From Flavobacteriales bacterium (GTDB taxonomy: Bacteria > Bacteroidota > Bacteroidia > Flavobacteriales_F > PHOS-HE28), in the NCBI GenBank assembly GCA_016704485.1, contig JADJAA010000001.1:1116001-1180000 (forward strand): 64,000 bases of DNA. Direction: 5' to 3'. The position numbers and the translations under genes were made by a program. The notes below the pieces were generated by a model, which saw only the letters and a list, made by a program, of their open reading frames with translations, made no database searches and was not told the DNA's origin. Every line of letters starts with the position of its first letter. The first letter of the stretch is position 1. Below are positions 43,624 to 53,679 of the stretch, one piece after another.

Positions 43624-45024
43624 TTACTTCATCGACCAACGCGCGATCTTTTCTTTCGACGTTGTGTAAGGCGGATATTGCAAGCCGTGTTCGATGAGTG
43701 TACTTGAGTCAACGATCGATTTTGTGTGGGAGAACGTATCGAAGCCGTACTTGCCGTGATAACGACCCATCCCGCTTGTCCCAATGCCACCAAAGAGCAA
43801 TTCGTCATTCCCGAAGTGAAGCAAACAGTTGTTGATGCAACCTCCTCCGAATGCGATCCGTTCGCTGAAATACTGTTGGACTTTTCTATCGCTGCTGAAA
43901 ATATATGTGCTAAGCGGGAACGGATTACGCTCAATATGTTCAAGTACTTCTGCCTTTGCTTGCCAAGTGATCACTGGAAGTATTGGGCCGAAGATCTCTT
44001 CTTTCATGACGCTGTCATCATGGGTTACGCCGACAAGCACTGTCGGAGCGATGTAACGGTCTGCACTATCCACTTGACCTCCTATAACGGTCATGCCTTG
44101 ACCCATATAGCCTTTTAGTTTTTCGAATCGTGCAGCGTTGATGATACGCCCATAGTGCGAACTTTTCTGTGGATCAGTGCCGTAGTATGTGATCAGAGTT
44201 CGTTGAAGCAATTCTAAGAACTCATCCTTTCGGTCCTTGTGGATCAACACATGATCCGGTGCAATGCAGGTTTGCCCGGCGTTGAAGAATTTGCCCCATG
44301 CAATACGCTTAACTGCGATCTTAAGATCAACTGTACGATCAACGATGGCCGGACTTTTACCACCAAGTTCCAGCGTTACAGGTACGAGCTGCGGCGCGGC
44401 CATAGCCATGATCCTGCTACCTACACCAGGACTTCCGGTGAAGAAGATATGATCGAACCGGAAGCCTTCGATCAGTTCAGGAACAATGATCTTTCCCTCT
44501 CCTTGTGTGACGGCGACATGCTTAACGTCAAAAACAGAGGAGATGATCTTAGCTGTTACCGCCGCAGTGTGCGGGGTCTCTTCGCTGGGCTTTATCAAGG
44601 CGCAATTCCCCGCTGAAATAGCAGCGATCAACGGTTCCATGACCAATTGAAAGGGATAGTTCCAAGGCGCGATGATCAACACAACGCCAAGCGGTTCCAC
44701 CCTCATCGAACTACTTGCAACTTGCAGGGACAGTGGAGTTGAGACCTGTTCCGGTCGCATCCACTCCTTTAAGCTATCAAGTGCGTGCTGTAATCCTTGA
44801 TACACAGTACCGATCTCGCTAATGAACGCTTCGAAAGGCGGTTTGCGAAGGTCTTTGTGCAATGCTGCAAGCAACTCATCTTCGTGGCACCGGATCGCAG
44901 TTTGCAGATCTTTTAGCGCTTTTCTTCGAACTGCGAACGAACGCGTAGCACCACTTTTAAAGTACGCGCGTTGATCTGTAAGTCGTTGAAGGGTCATGGA
45001 CCTGTCAAATGCGGGACTATTCAT
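43624..45024 (-). CDS. Aldehyde dehydrogenase family protein
   Basis: A 466-residue NAD(P)-dependent aldehyde dehydrogenase. The NAD site is IIAPWNYPFQLVMEPL; the catalytic Glu is in TLELGGKSPAIV and the catalytic Cys in NAGQTCIAPDHVLI. The short length with C-terminal NNCLLHFGNDELLFGG resembles the ALDH3-like fatty-aldehyde group. ATG 45024 is preferred over an upstream in-frame ATG at 45057. Substrate is probably a medium- or long-chain aldehyde. Confidence 0.88.
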   Translation of the reverse strand: MNSPAFDRSMTLQRLTDQRAYFKSGATRSFAVRRKALKDLQTAIRCHEDELLAALHKDLRKPPFEAFISEIGTVYQGLQHALDSLKEWMRPEQVSTPLSLQVASSSMRVEPLGVVLIIAPWNYPFQLVMEPLIAAISAGNCALIKPSEETPHTAAVTAKIISSVFDVKHVAVTQGEGKIIVPELIEGFRFDHIFFTGSPGVGSRIMAMAAPQLVPVTLELGGKSPAIVDRTVDLKIAVKRIAWGKFFNAGQTCIAPDHVLIHKDRKDEFLELLQRTLITYYGTDPQKSSHYGRIINAARFEKLKGYMGQGMTVIGGQVDSADRYIAPTVLVGVTHDDSVMKEEIFGPILPVITWQAKAEVLEHIERNPFPLSTYIFSSDRKVQQYFSERIAFGGGCINNCLLHFGNDELLFGGIGTSGMGRYHGKYGFDTFSHTKSIVDSSTLIEHGLQYPPYTTSKEKIARWSMK

Positions 45025-45046
45025 GGATACAAAGGTAGCTTGGCTG

Positions 45047-46048
45047 CTAAGCGGCAAGAATGAAGTCAGTTCCTTCGGTTAATCCACGAGAGACAAGGAA
45101 TGCAGCGATCTTATCCCCCGTACCGCGCTGGCTGATGAAGGAGATGATCAACGCTTCGCCAGGTCCTGGTAATTCATTGTGTAGGATGAATCGGTATCGG
45201 GGTAGCACGCGTTCACGAACATCGGTGAATGCTGAAATAGGGATGCCTTCGTGTTCCAACATTCGAGCGCGAGCCTTGCAAAGCGTGCTGGTGCCTGCAA
45301 TGATCACAGGTCTGCCACTTGGAAATTTTCTTCGGTACCAAGCTGCGATCCATTTGGCTTTCGTTGTAAAGAATGCGTCCACACTGTAATTGGAATGTGT
45401 TCGGCTTGAACGTTGCGGATGATCGTTCCATGTAAGCAGTTCATCCGGTAGTTTGGCGAAGCGAACACGGTGATGCATCCATCGCAACCAGAGTTCGTGG
45501 TCTTCAGGTAACGGGCCAGTATCGTATCCACCGAACTGCTGTACAAGATCGTGTCGGAATAGAACCGAAGGGTGCGCGACAGGTGCATCCACGAAGCGTT
45601 TCAAATAGTGCTCGCGAGGAGTTATGATCGCGTTCTGCCAATTCACATACGCCTCCATTCCACGGTTGTTCGCGACAGTTGAAATGAAATTCGTTCGTGT
45701 TCCAACTACGCCTATCTCCGGATGCGTGTCCAGGAATTCCACTTGTTTCTGAAGCCTTTCAGGCTGTGCAATGTCGTCGGCGTCCATGCGTGCGATGTAG
45801 CCCGCCTTCGCGTGTTCGAGACCCGTGTTCAATGCGTGTGCGATCCCGATAGTTGGTTCGCGGACCAACCGAATTCGCTGATCCTTTTTGCACCATTCTT
45901 CTGCAATGGACGTACTCGTATCCGAAGACCCGTTATCGATCAGGATCAATTCATGATCCAAGAAGGTTTGGTCGATCATGCTGCGGAAAGCACGTTGCAG
46001 CGTGGAAGCGGCATTGCGAAAAGGAAGTAGGATCGAGACTTTCGTCAT
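45047..46048 (-). CDS. GT2 family glycosyltransferase
   Basis: A 333-residue GT-A-fold enzyme. It begins MTKVSILLPFRNAASTL and continues with LILIDNGSSDTS and the metal-binding RMDADDIAQPERL. After about residue 210 a second part (FPSGRPVIIAGTSTLCKARA) looks like a Rossmann fold and may be an added nucleotide-binding domain. No membrane segment is present. It lies 2 bp from the uvrC stop and 22 bp from the aldehyde dehydrogenase start. It probably adds a sugar to a surface glycan. Confidence 0.85.
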   Translation of the reverse strand: MTKVSILLPFRNAASTLQRAFRSMIDQTFLDHELILIDNGSSDTSTSIAEEWCKKDQRIRLVREPTIGIAHALNTGLEHAKAGYIARMDADDIAQPERLQKQVEFLDTHPEIGVVGTRTNFISTVANNRGMEAYVNWQNAIITPREHYLKRFVDAPVAHPSVLFRHDLVQQFGGYDTGPLPEDHELWLRWMHHRVRFAKLPDELLTWNDHPQRSSRTHSNYSVDAFFTTKAKWIAAWYRRKFPSGRPVIIAGTSTLCKARARMLEHEGIPISAFTDVRERVLPRYRFILHNELPGPGEALIISFISQRGTGDKIAAFLVSRGLTEGTDFILAA

Positions 46049-46050
46049 GA

Positions 46051-47850
46051 TCAGCCCGTCATCAAACCCTTCAGAACAACCTCCGCTTTTTTCTTTCCGA
46101 TCTCCGCGATCACATCTTCAGGCATCGCTTCTTTGACCCCCTTGATGCTCCCGAAACGCGTTAGTAATTTCTGTGCAGTTCCGGGTCCGACCCCTGCGAT
46201 CGCCTCCAACCCTGTTTTGATAACGCGCTTGCTGCGCTTGCCGCGATGGTGTGTAATTCCAAAGCGATGAGCTTCGTTGCGCATGTGTTGGATCACACGT
46301 AAACTGATGCTGCGTTTATCAATATGTAAAGGGTATGGATCACCGGGAAAGTAGATCTCCTCCAACTTCTTCGCAATGCCAATGATTGCGATCTTGCCAC
46401 GCAGACCTAGGCGTTCCAAAGCATTCATGGCTGCACTCAATTGACCTTTTCCGCCATCGATCACGATCAATTGGGGCAGGGGTTCATCTTCCCTGATCAA
46501 CCGGATATACCGTCTCTCGACCGCTTCTTCCATGCTGGCGAAATCATCCGGACCTTCGACCGTCCTGATGTTGAAGTGCCGATAATCCTTCTTGCTCGGC
46601 TTGGCATTCTTGAACACTACACAAGCGCTTACCGGATCGGTACCTTGTGTATTGCTATTGTCGAAACACTCAATGTGAACAGGCAGTTCACTTAACCGCA
46701 GATCCTGTTTCAGTTGCTCAAGTATCCGGTTCGTCGCCGCTTCTGGATCAACAAGTTTTTCTTGCTTGCGCTTGTCCAAGAGGAAGTAGCGTGCATTCCT
46801 TTCGCTCAGATCCAACAGAGACTTTTTATCACCGCGTTGCGGAACAGTGAACGTGATGCCCGGCATTTCAATTTCAGGGTCGAAAGGAACGATGGCTTCC
46901 GGTGCGTCGCTGTGAAAACGTTCGCGTAATTCAGCGATCGCCATTTGCAAAAGCTCGAGAGGCTCTTCCTCTAACTTCGACTTTAATTCAACCGTAATGC
47001 CGTTGATCACAGCACCGTCGATGATGCGCAGATAGTTCACACACGTGCCACCTGCATCAGCAGCCAAGGAGAATACATCCACATCGCCGATATCCGCATG
47101 AACAATGGTGTTCTTAGCCTGGTAACGCTCCAGTTGTTCAGCCTGCTGCTTGAGCTGTTCGGCACGTTCAAAGTCCAGCGCATCGGCGTGGACATTCATT
47201 TGTTGGCGAAGCATTTGCGCTACTCCTCGCGTGCGTCCTTTTACGATCTGCCGGATCACTTTTATATCTTCGTTGTAATCCTCGATCGGTTGCAATCCTT
47301 CGCAGGGGCCTTTGCAATTTCCGATGTGGTATTCCAAACAACGTTTGTATTTGCCGCGCTCAATGTTCTTTTCGCTGAGATCATAGTTGCAGTTGCGCAA
47401 CTTGTACATCTTGTTCACCAGTTCTACAACAGTGTGCATCACGCGGCTACTGGCGTACGGACCGAAGTATTCCGACCCGTCCTTCTCCGGGTTACGCATG
47501 CCTTCCACGCGCGGGAAACGTTCGTTGCGGATACGGATCCAAGGATAACTTTTGTCATCCTTGAGCATGATGTTGTAACGCGGTTGATGTTGCTTGATCA
47601 GCGAATTCTCAAGTAGCAATGCATCGAACTCCGTGGCAACGACGAACACTTTTACATCCACGATGTTGGCCACAAGTTTTGCCGTCTTGCCGGTCTCGTA
47701 TTTCTGCTTGTTGAAATAGCTGCCGACCCGGTTACGGAGATCCTTGGCCTTGCCGATGTATATGATCCGCTCACTGAAGTCGAAGAACTGATACACCCCC
47801 GGCTGGTGCGGCAGCAGTCGAACTTTTTCGCGGATATCGAGGTCAGGCAT
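46051..47850 (-). CDS. uvrC: Excinuclease ABC subunit C
   Basis: Makes the two incisions in nucleotide excision repair with UvrA and UvrB. The 599-residue protein starts with the GIY-YIG domain (GVYQFFDFSERIIYIGKAKD), then a Cys-containing segment, a UVR motif (HADALDFERAEQLKQQAEQL), the RNase H-like nuclease (HIECFDNSNTQGTDPVSACV) and C-terminal helix-hairpin-helix repeats (GLEAIAGVGPGTAQKLLTRF). Length and order are normal. It is divergent from lpxD. Confidence 0.96.
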   Translation of the reverse strand: MPDLDIREKVRLLPHQPGVYQFFDFSERIIYIGKAKDLRNRVGSYFNKQKYETGKTAKLVANIVDVKVFVVATEFDALLLENSLIKQHQPRYNIMLKDDKSYPWIRIRNERFPRVEGMRNPEKDGSEYFGPYASSRVMHTVVELVNKMYKLRNCNYDLSEKNIERGKYKRCLEYHIGNCKGPCEGLQPIEDYNEDIKVIRQIVKGRTRGVAQMLRQQMNVHADALDFERAEQLKQQAEQLERYQAKNTIVHADIGDVDVFSLAADAGGTCVNYLRIIDGAVINGITVELKSKLEEEPLELLQMAIAELRERFHSDAPEAIVPFDPEIEMPGITFTVPQRGDKKSLLDLSERNARYFLLDKRKQEKLVDPEAATNRILEQLKQDLRLSELPVHIECFDNSNTQGTDPVSACVVFKNAKPSKKDYRHFNIRTVEGPDDFASMEEAVERRYIRLIREDEPLPQLIVIDGGKGQLSAAMNALERLGLRGKIAIIGIAKKLEEIYFPGDPYPLHIDKRSISLRVIQHMRNEAHRFGITHHRGKRSKRVIKTGLEAIAGVGPGTAQKLLTRFGSIKGVKEAMPEDVIAEIGKKKAEVVLKGLMTG

Positions 47851-47953
47851 AGTTGATCGGACGATAAGGCAATAAGATGATCAGACAACGCCTCGATCCT
47901 GCTAATTGCTGGTCAACGATTGACTGAGTGAAATGCAAAGATCGTGTGTTCAA

Positions 47954-47968
47954 ACCATACCGTATGGT
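47954..47968. repeat. Short dyad in the uvrC-lpxD gap
   Basis: accatac-c-gtatggt, two perfect 7-bp arms with a 1-bp centre, between the divergent uvrC and lpxD genes. It could be an operator, but the evidence is only its symmetry and position. Confidence 0.35.
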
Positions 47969-48006
47969 AAGCGCGGATTAACTTGGCCGTCCAAGTTCCA
48001 GAACAC

Positions 48007-49023
48007 ATGAATTTCACCGCACAACAGATCGCTGAACTTTTACAAGGTTCCGTTGAAGGCGACGTCAACGCGACCGTTTCTTCGCTCTCAAAGATCGAGG
48101 AGGGTGGTGCCGGATCGCTGAGCTTTTTGGCGAACCCAGCCTACGCACAATACATCTATGCCACAACCGCTTCCGTAGTTATCATCGGAAAGGACTTTCC
48201 ACTTACTGGACCGGTGAACGCCACGTTGGTACGAGTGGCTGATGCGCAAGGCGCTTTCGCAAAAGTGTTGGAGATGTATAATACCATCAAGTTGAATAAG
48301 AAAGGTGTTTCAACGCAGGCGGCAATTGCGGACTCAGCTACGATGGGTGAAGATTGCTATGTGGGTGCATTGGCATTCATAGGTGAGAACGTGAAGATGG
48401 GAAAGAACGTTAAGATCTACCCGCAATGTTTCGTGGGAGATAACGTGACGATAGACGACAACACAACGCTGTTCGCGGGAGTGAAGATCTATTCCGATTG
48501 CACGATAGGGAAGAACTGTATCATACACAGTGGCACAGTGATCGGTAGCGATGGATTCCGTTTCGCAATGGGACCCGGTAGTGGACAGAAGATCCCGCAG
48601 ATCGGAAATGTGGTGATCGAGGATGATGTGGAGATCGGTGCGAACTGCGCGATCGACCGCGCTACGTTGGGTTCAACTATCTTGCGTAAAGGCGTGAAAT
48701 TCGATAACCTGATCCACATCGCTCATAACGTAGAGGTTGGCGAGAACACCTACTACGCGGCTGGCGGAGTAGTAGCAGGTTCAACCAAGATCGGTAAGAA
48801 CTGCATGTTCAGCGGGCAGGTGGGGATCATCGGTCATTTGAAGATCGCGGACGGTACGATCATCGCAGCGCAAAGTGGGATCAGCAAGAACACCAAAGCA
48901 GGTGAAAGCTATATGGGTTCACCGGCCTGGGAGGCGAGTAAGTACCGCAAGAGCTATATCCACTTCCGCAACTTGGATAAGCTTGTGGAGCGGATCGAGG
49001 AACTCGAAAAAAGGAACAACTAG
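48007..49023 (+). CDS. lpxD: UDP-3-O-(3-hydroxyacyl)glucosamine N-acyltransferase
   Basis: Third step of lipid A synthesis: transfers a 3-hydroxyacyl chain from ACP to UDP-3-O-acylglucosamine. The N-terminal uridine-binding domain (GGAGSLSFLANPAYAQYIYA) is followed by a long left-handed beta helix of hexapeptide repeats (IGKNCIIHSGTVIGSDGFRF) and the catalytic His in NLIHIAHNVEVGENTYYAAG. The 338-residue length is normal with ATG 48007. A gram-negative outer membrane with lipid A is implied. Confidence 0.95.
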   Translation: MNFTAQQIAELLQGSVEGDVNATVSSLSKIEEGGAGSLSFLANPAYAQYIYATTASVVIIGKDFPLTGPVNATLVRVADAQGAFAKVLEMYNTIKLNKKGVSTQAAIADSATMGEDCYVGALAFIGENVKMGKNVKIYPQCFVGDNVTIDDNTTLFAGVKIYSDCTIGKNCIIHSGTVIGSDGFRFAMGPGSGQKIPQIGNVVIEDDVEIGANCAIDRATLGSTILRKGVKFDNLIHIAHNVEVGENTYYAAGGVVAGSTKIGKNCMFSGQVGIIGHLKIADGTIIAAQSGISKNTKAGESYMGSPAWEASKYRKSYIHFRNLDKLVERIEELEKRNN

Positions 49024-49028
49024 ACCCG

Positions 49029-52000
49029 TTACGGCAATTGTTCTACGCGCACTGCGGTCGGCACCACGCCACCGATGTTCTCCAAAATTGGATCGCGATC
49101 ATTGAGCGTGCCCGTGTAAAGCACCGTACCATTCAGGTTTACATCTTCTGGAACGTAGCCTGCTGCGCTTGCGGTTGGCACTACACCGCCAATCTTGGTA
49201 AGGATAATGTCCCGATCATTATTCAAACCGGTATAACGCACGACGCCGTCTCCATTGACATCCCCAGACCATAGTCTACTGATCCCAATTTTCTCTACGC
49301 GTGCATCTGTGCCCCAGGTCTGCACAATTGGGTTGCTAAGGTCTACACGTTGAACGGTGATTCCATAAGCACCGGATAATAAGGTCATAACACCGAGATG
49401 ATTTCTGTGTTTAACAGCAACGTGATATGAACCACGTGTTGCCGAGGCAAAAAGCAATGGACTTTTGCCGCTGGACATTACAACTCGTCCGTCAGAAAGT
49501 ACAAGCGCCGCAATTGCATCCACAATGATCGTTAGGTTGTTGGGGTCTCTCAGTTCAACCACCACCCAATCAACCGGTGCGCTGTTTCCTGTGCGGCCAA
49601 GTAACGCAGGATCCATGATCTCGCCCATGCCGTATGGGTCTGAATTAGGTAAAAGACCGCTGCTTTTCAGCCCTGTGTTCATTTTGGTCCCGTTCATCGG
49701 GCCATCCAATAGTACTGCCAGATCGAGCTCAACATCGCCATCCACATAATCGAACGTACCGTCACTATCACGATCCACTCCTGCACGGATCTTGGTGTTC
49801 GGATGAACGATGGTCCAGGTTAAGGGTGAACCACCCTGGGCCGATGCGACGAGTTGCGCATGCGTAACGGTCTGGCTGGCGAAATCCGACTGGTAACTGT
49901 CGCTTCCGGTATAATAGAACCCACGTTGTTCGCCTGCGTAAAGTCCTTTTACGATCATTGCATATTCAGCAGGCTTGTCATTCACCAACGTTTTCATGAA
50001 GGTGAGCTGTGTCGTACTGCCTACTCCACCGTTCAACGTATGTCGCAAGCCCACGGCAGGCATTGCATCTTGACTGGGATGTACCAGATCGAAGTTATGA
50101 CTTGCCGGACTGTTCACTTGTGTAATTCCGCCGGACCAGCTTAACAACTCCGGTTCGTAATCACCCAGATAACTACCCGTTCCGGATTGATTGAATACCG
50201 TTTCCATAACGCCATCGGACATCATGCCAAAACCACTGGTACACTCGGTCGTGTTGTAAAAGAATCCGTTCTTTCGATAGGTTGAGCGAAGATCAGGTAC
50301 CATATCAACATTGTTCGTCATGTTAACGATCGGAGGACTACCTGCTCCGGAATTAGAGCCGTTCCCCGGAAGGTGGCCACGACCAGTTCCTGTCTGGTGG
50401 CAATGTGAGCAGTTCACGTTCACAGAGACGAACAATTTCACCCCAGCGGTTGGAATTGTTTGGAAAGAGGTTCCCGTAAAACGCACCTTTCCAGGATTCA
50501 TCCGCTCGGTCGATGCCGCTACGGAAAGCTCTGGACGGTAGGTGCGGTAGGGGTTCGGAACATGCCAGGTGGCTGCGAGGAAGTCAGAGAATTCCTGCAT
50601 GCCGGCAGCATCCATCGGTGAGTCCGCTCCTTGTAGATCACTGAACGCACCAGCGAATTCCGCGAAGCTTGACTTGTCTCCGCGCCAATGCAATTTGCCT
50701 GTTCCGCGGTTGATGATGTCGATCAGGAATTGCGTCGTCTTCAGTCCTTTCATCGGATGGAAAACCTTTGTGCCTGCAGGATCTACAACGGTGATCATAT
50801 CACCAGCCGGGTTCCCCAGGTCCCATGCCAATCGATCCCAACGTCCATCCAAATGGCAGGAGCCACATGAGATATGGCCGTGCCCTGAGCCTGCGTGTGT
50901 GTCGTACAAATGCTTGCGACCAACTTTGATCACGAGCGGGGTAGGGTCGAAGAAACTCGTTCGCGCCGTCTCCTTGTTCGTGGTAAGGTCAATGGTTGAA
51001 ATGGAGCCATCGAATTTGTTCAGCACGAAGCCACGGTTGTTCACTTCATCCAATACAATTCCGGTAGGTCCTTCGCCAACGGTGATCGGATCCGGGCTTG
51101 TACGTGCTCCCGTGGTGTTGATCATGATCACGTTATTCGAACCCATGCCCGTAACATAAGCTTTCGTTCCATCAGATTTCCAAGCAATGCCGCGCGGATC
51201 ACCGATCGACTGCTGCCGAAGTATGGGAGGCGAAGTACTTGTGGTATAGTTGATGTGCGGATTCATATCGGCGACCAACGGATTACCGGCGGGCATGAAG
51301 CGTGCAACATTCACACGGAGGAATTTTCCATTCAGGTTCGGCTCAAAGCGAACCTCGTTCGTGGCATCGGTGCCAACCACAAAGACCTCACCGCTCAATG
51401 GATGAACCGCCATGGCCATCAAAATATTTCCAAGATGCGCTTTATACGTAACCGACCCGGTGCTTGGGTTATTCGCGTTGATCATGGCTACGTCACGGTC
51501 CGGCATATCCCATCCGGCAACACGTGAAACACCGGGAACAGCTCCCGTTACTATGTTCGTCCAATTCCCGCCGTTGGCATCCATCCACTGCCCGGATGCG
51601 TTCTTCCGTACTACCATACTGTTGGTCCCAGGTGGCAGTGGGTTCGATGGATTCATTGGTGGGTCGAATGCCGTTCCGGAATTCGGAACGGGAACAACAC
51701 CTCCGTACGGACCCGCAGGATTGGTAACATCATTGGGGACGGAGGTACAGCCTCCTTGTGGGGAACAGAATCCGTTCGCCATGAAATCACTCCCGCTAAC
51801 AACGGTTGTCTGGTTGCCACTCTCGAAGAACGCGGCGTAAACGGTAGTGCCATCAGGGCTTACTGCAAGTGCCCTAGGCTGTTCGCCTTTCAATAGAACT
51901 TCTGTAGGCGCGGTATTCAAATTCGCTGGATCGAATACTTGTACACTCTCGCGTTCAACGCAGGAAACGAACGCGCGTTGAGGTGATCCGGCGAATACCA

Positions 52001-52430
52001 CATCGGCTGGTTCATTCTCGGTTGCTAGGCTGCGGATCACTGCTTTTTGTGTTAAATCCACAACACTTACTTCATCGCTTACTTGATCAACCACCCATAC
52101 TTCATTGTTCGTTCTTGCACGTACGGTAACCGGATCAAGCCCAACAGGTATGGAAGCGATATGGATCAACCCGCCCGGACTGAATGCATACACCTCCAAA
52201 GAATTGTTGCCCGTGTTAACCGCCAACAGTTTGGTCTTATCAGGCGTCATGTCCAGCGGATGTACATGTGCTGATTCGAAATTGGTGAAGTCGCTGGTCG
52301 GTACGGCGCTCTTTGTGACCGTAGGGTCCGTATTGGATCGTTCCAACGTTTCGAATGCCGAAAGACCGACCACTAGCGCAGCAGAAAGCAAGGTGATCAA
52401 CGTTGTACGACGGGGTAGAATGTTCTTCAT
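49029..52430 (-). CDS. Secreted beta-propeller di-haem cytochrome with dockerin-like C-terminal repeats
   Basis: A 1133-residue exported protein (signal peptide in MKNILPRRTTLITLLSAALV). The N-terminal half has YVTN-type beta-propeller repeats, for example PGGLIHIASIPVGLDPVTVR and DEVSVVDLTQKAVIRSLA. Two CxxCH haem motifs follow, in SCGSCHLDGRWD (about residue 523) and NCSHCHQTGTGRGH (about 675), in a MauG/peroxidase-like arrangement. The C-terminus holds two dockerin-like units, DVNGDGVVRYTGLNNDRD and DVNLNGTVLYTGTLNDRD, each followed by IGGVVPTA. It is probably an extracytoplasmic redox protein attached through its C-terminal repeats. No typical T9SS ending is seen. Confidence 0.82.
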   Translation of the reverse strand: MKNILPRRTTLITLLSAALVVGLSAFETLERSNTDPTVTKSAVPTSDFTNFESAHVHPLDMTPDKTKLLAVNTGNNSLEVYAFSPGGLIHIASIPVGLDPVTVRARTNNEVWVVDQVSDEVSVVDLTQKAVIRSLATENEPADVVFAGSPQRAFVSCVERESVQVFDPANLNTAPTEVLLKGEQPRALAVSPDGTTVYAAFFESGNQTTVVSGSDFMANGFCSPQGGCTSVPNDVTNPAGPYGGVVPVPNSGTAFDPPMNPSNPLPPGTNSMVVRKNASGQWMDANGGNWTNIVTGAVPGVSRVAGWDMPDRDVAMINANNPSTGSVTYKAHLGNILMAMAVHPLSGEVFVVGTDATNEVRFEPNLNGKFLRVNVARFMPAGNPLVADMNPHINYTTSTSPPILRQQSIGDPRGIAWKSDGTKAYVTGMGSNNVIMINTTGARTSPDPITVGEGPTGIVLDEVNNRGFVLNKFDGSISTIDLTTNKETARTSFFDPTPLVIKVGRKHLYDTHAGSGHGHISCGSCHLDGRWDRLAWDLGNPAGDMITVVDPAGTKVFHPMKGLKTTQFLIDIINRGTGKLHWRGDKSSFAEFAGAFSDLQGADSPMDAAGMQEFSDFLAATWHVPNPYRTYRPELSVAASTERMNPGKVRFTGTSFQTIPTAGVKLFVSVNVNCSHCHQTGTGRGHLPGNGSNSGAGSPPIVNMTNNVDMVPDLRSTYRKNGFFYNTTECTSGFGMMSDGVMETVFNQSGTGSYLGDYEPELLSWSGGITQVNSPASHNFDLVHPSQDAMPAVGLRHTLNGGVGSTTQLTFMKTLVNDKPAEYAMIVKGLYAGEQRGFYYTGSDSYQSDFASQTVTHAQLVASAQGGSPLTWTIVHPNTKIRAGVDRDSDGTFDYVDGDVELDLAVLLDGPMNGTKMNTGLKSSGLLPNSDPYGMGEIMDPALLGRTGNSAPVDWVVVELRDPNNLTIIVDAIAALVLSDGRVVMSSGKSPLLFASATRGSYHVAVKHRNHLGVMTLLSGAYGITVQRVDLSNPIVQTWGTDARVEKIGISRLWSGDVNGDGVVRYTGLNNDRDIILTKIGGVVPTASAAGYVPEDVNLNGTVLYTGTLNDRDPILENIGGVVPTAVRVEQLP

Positions 52431-52806
52431 CGGAAGAGTTTCAGCGTTTGACAAGATCACCGCCCCAACACACCATCAACGATCCAGAACGGATCCCAGT
52501 TCCGTTTTGCGGCTATGCAATCTAGTGAATTATAGCGGAATATGATAAACATGGTCTTGATCAGTTGAATTTCAATCTTGCATTCGTTGGTTACTTGGAA
52601 ATGAACTTTTACATACGCTATATGACTCATCGCAGAGATCAGAGGCGCAAAGGACGCCGAGTTGTTGATCGAACGGGCTATTCGAAGAAGTATTCTAGAC
52701 CACTGGGTCGAGCGAAGGCGAGCTAAATGTAATTGTGTGATCTTTGTTCTTTAAGAATGAACAGATCGCGTCTTTGGGTGTTATACATCCGCTAGTGAAC
52801 ACATCA
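52431..52806. other. Intergenic region, 376 bp, before the CarH gene
   Basis: Divergent promoters for the cytochrome and CarH genes should lie here, but no exact consensus was found. It includes a short stretch cgcagagatcagaggcgc (52631-52648) like scattered CAGAG repeats seen in other bacteria, and a 41-codon basic ORF (52601-52726) that is probably chance. Confidence 0.45.
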
Positions 52807-53679
52807 ATGGGTAACTATTCCATAAAGGACCTTGAGAAATTGAGCCGCGTTAAGGCTCACACCATCCGAATATGGGAGAAGCGCTATGCGTTGCTCGAAC
52901 CGGACCGCACGGATACCAACATCCGTAGCTATTCTGATGAGAACCTCCGTAAGCTCTTGAACATCTCGTTCCTGAACAATAACGGATTCAAGATCTCGAA
53001 GGTGGCGAAGATGAGCGATACGCAGATCCGCGACCAAGTATTGGCCATGCAGGAAGGCGATGGCGGGATCACGGACCATGTTGAAAGTTTGATACTCTCC
53101 ATGACCGAACTCGATGAGGATCGGTTCGAGAAAGTGATGGGTAGTTGTGTGCTGCGATCTGGTTTCGAAACAACCATGTTGGAGGTTATTCAACCTTTTT
53201 TGCAACGGGTCGGTGTTCTATGGCAGATCGATGCGGTAAAACCAGGACAGGAACACTTCATCAGCAACCTGATCAGACAGAAGGTCATCTCTGCCATTGA
53301 TGGCGTAATTCCAGAAAAACGTTCAGATCCGCTGACGATCCTCTTCTTCCTGCCTGAAGGCGAGTTGCACGAGTTGGGCCTTTTGTTCGGTCATTACTTG
53401 GCTCGAAAACTGGGTCATCGGCCGATCTATCTTGGGCAATCTGTTCCATTTGATGACCTGGCGCCAGTAGTGGAGTACAGGCGTCCGGATATCCTCGTTA
53501 CTGGCTTCATCTCGTATCAGAATGTGCAGGATGTGAATGCCTATTTGAAAACGCTTCACAAACACTTTTCGGAACCTCGGCTCTTGTTCTTCCATAACTC
53601 CGGTCTCGTCGGAATTAAACCGAACAAGAACCAGACCGTAGTGCCAGACCTTGTCCACTTCAAGGAGGCGATCCGCTGA
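52807..53679 (+). CDS. carH: CarH/LitR-type MerR regulator with B12-binding domain
   Basis: A 290-residue repressor of the light-sensing MerR type. The winged helix is residues 1-75 (KLSRVKAHTIRIWEKRYALL). The helical bundle carries W139 and E149-H150 in the W-x9-EH pattern of CarH. The Rossmann-like B12-binding domain has GELHELG with H188 at the position of the lower cobalt ligand, then YLGQSVPFDDLAP. In known CarH proteins adenosylcobalamin promotes tetramer formation and DNA binding in the dark, and light releases the DNA. ATG 52807 gives a proper MerR N-terminus. The gene lies directly before the sigma-crt operon, the expected target. Confidence 0.88.
   Translation: MGNYSIKDLEKLSRVKAHTIRIWEKRYALLEPDRTDTNIRSYSDENLRKLLNISFLNNNGFKISKVAKMSDTQIRDQVLAMQEGDGGITDHVESLILSMTELDEDRFEKVMGSCVLRSGFETTMLEVIQPFLQRVGVLWQIDAVKPGQEHFISNLIRQKVISAIDGVIPEKRSDPLTILFFLPEGELHELGLLFGHYLARKLGHRPIYLGQSVPFDDLAPVVEYRRPDILVTGFISYQNVQDVNAYLKTLHKHFSEPRLLFFHNSGLVGIKPNKNQTVVPDLVHFKEAIR

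Noticed and set aside
52601..52726. Basic 41-codon ORF upstream of carH
   Set aside because: Overlaps a CAGAG-type repeat word, no ribosome site, extremely Arg/Lys-rich; more likely intergenic sequence.
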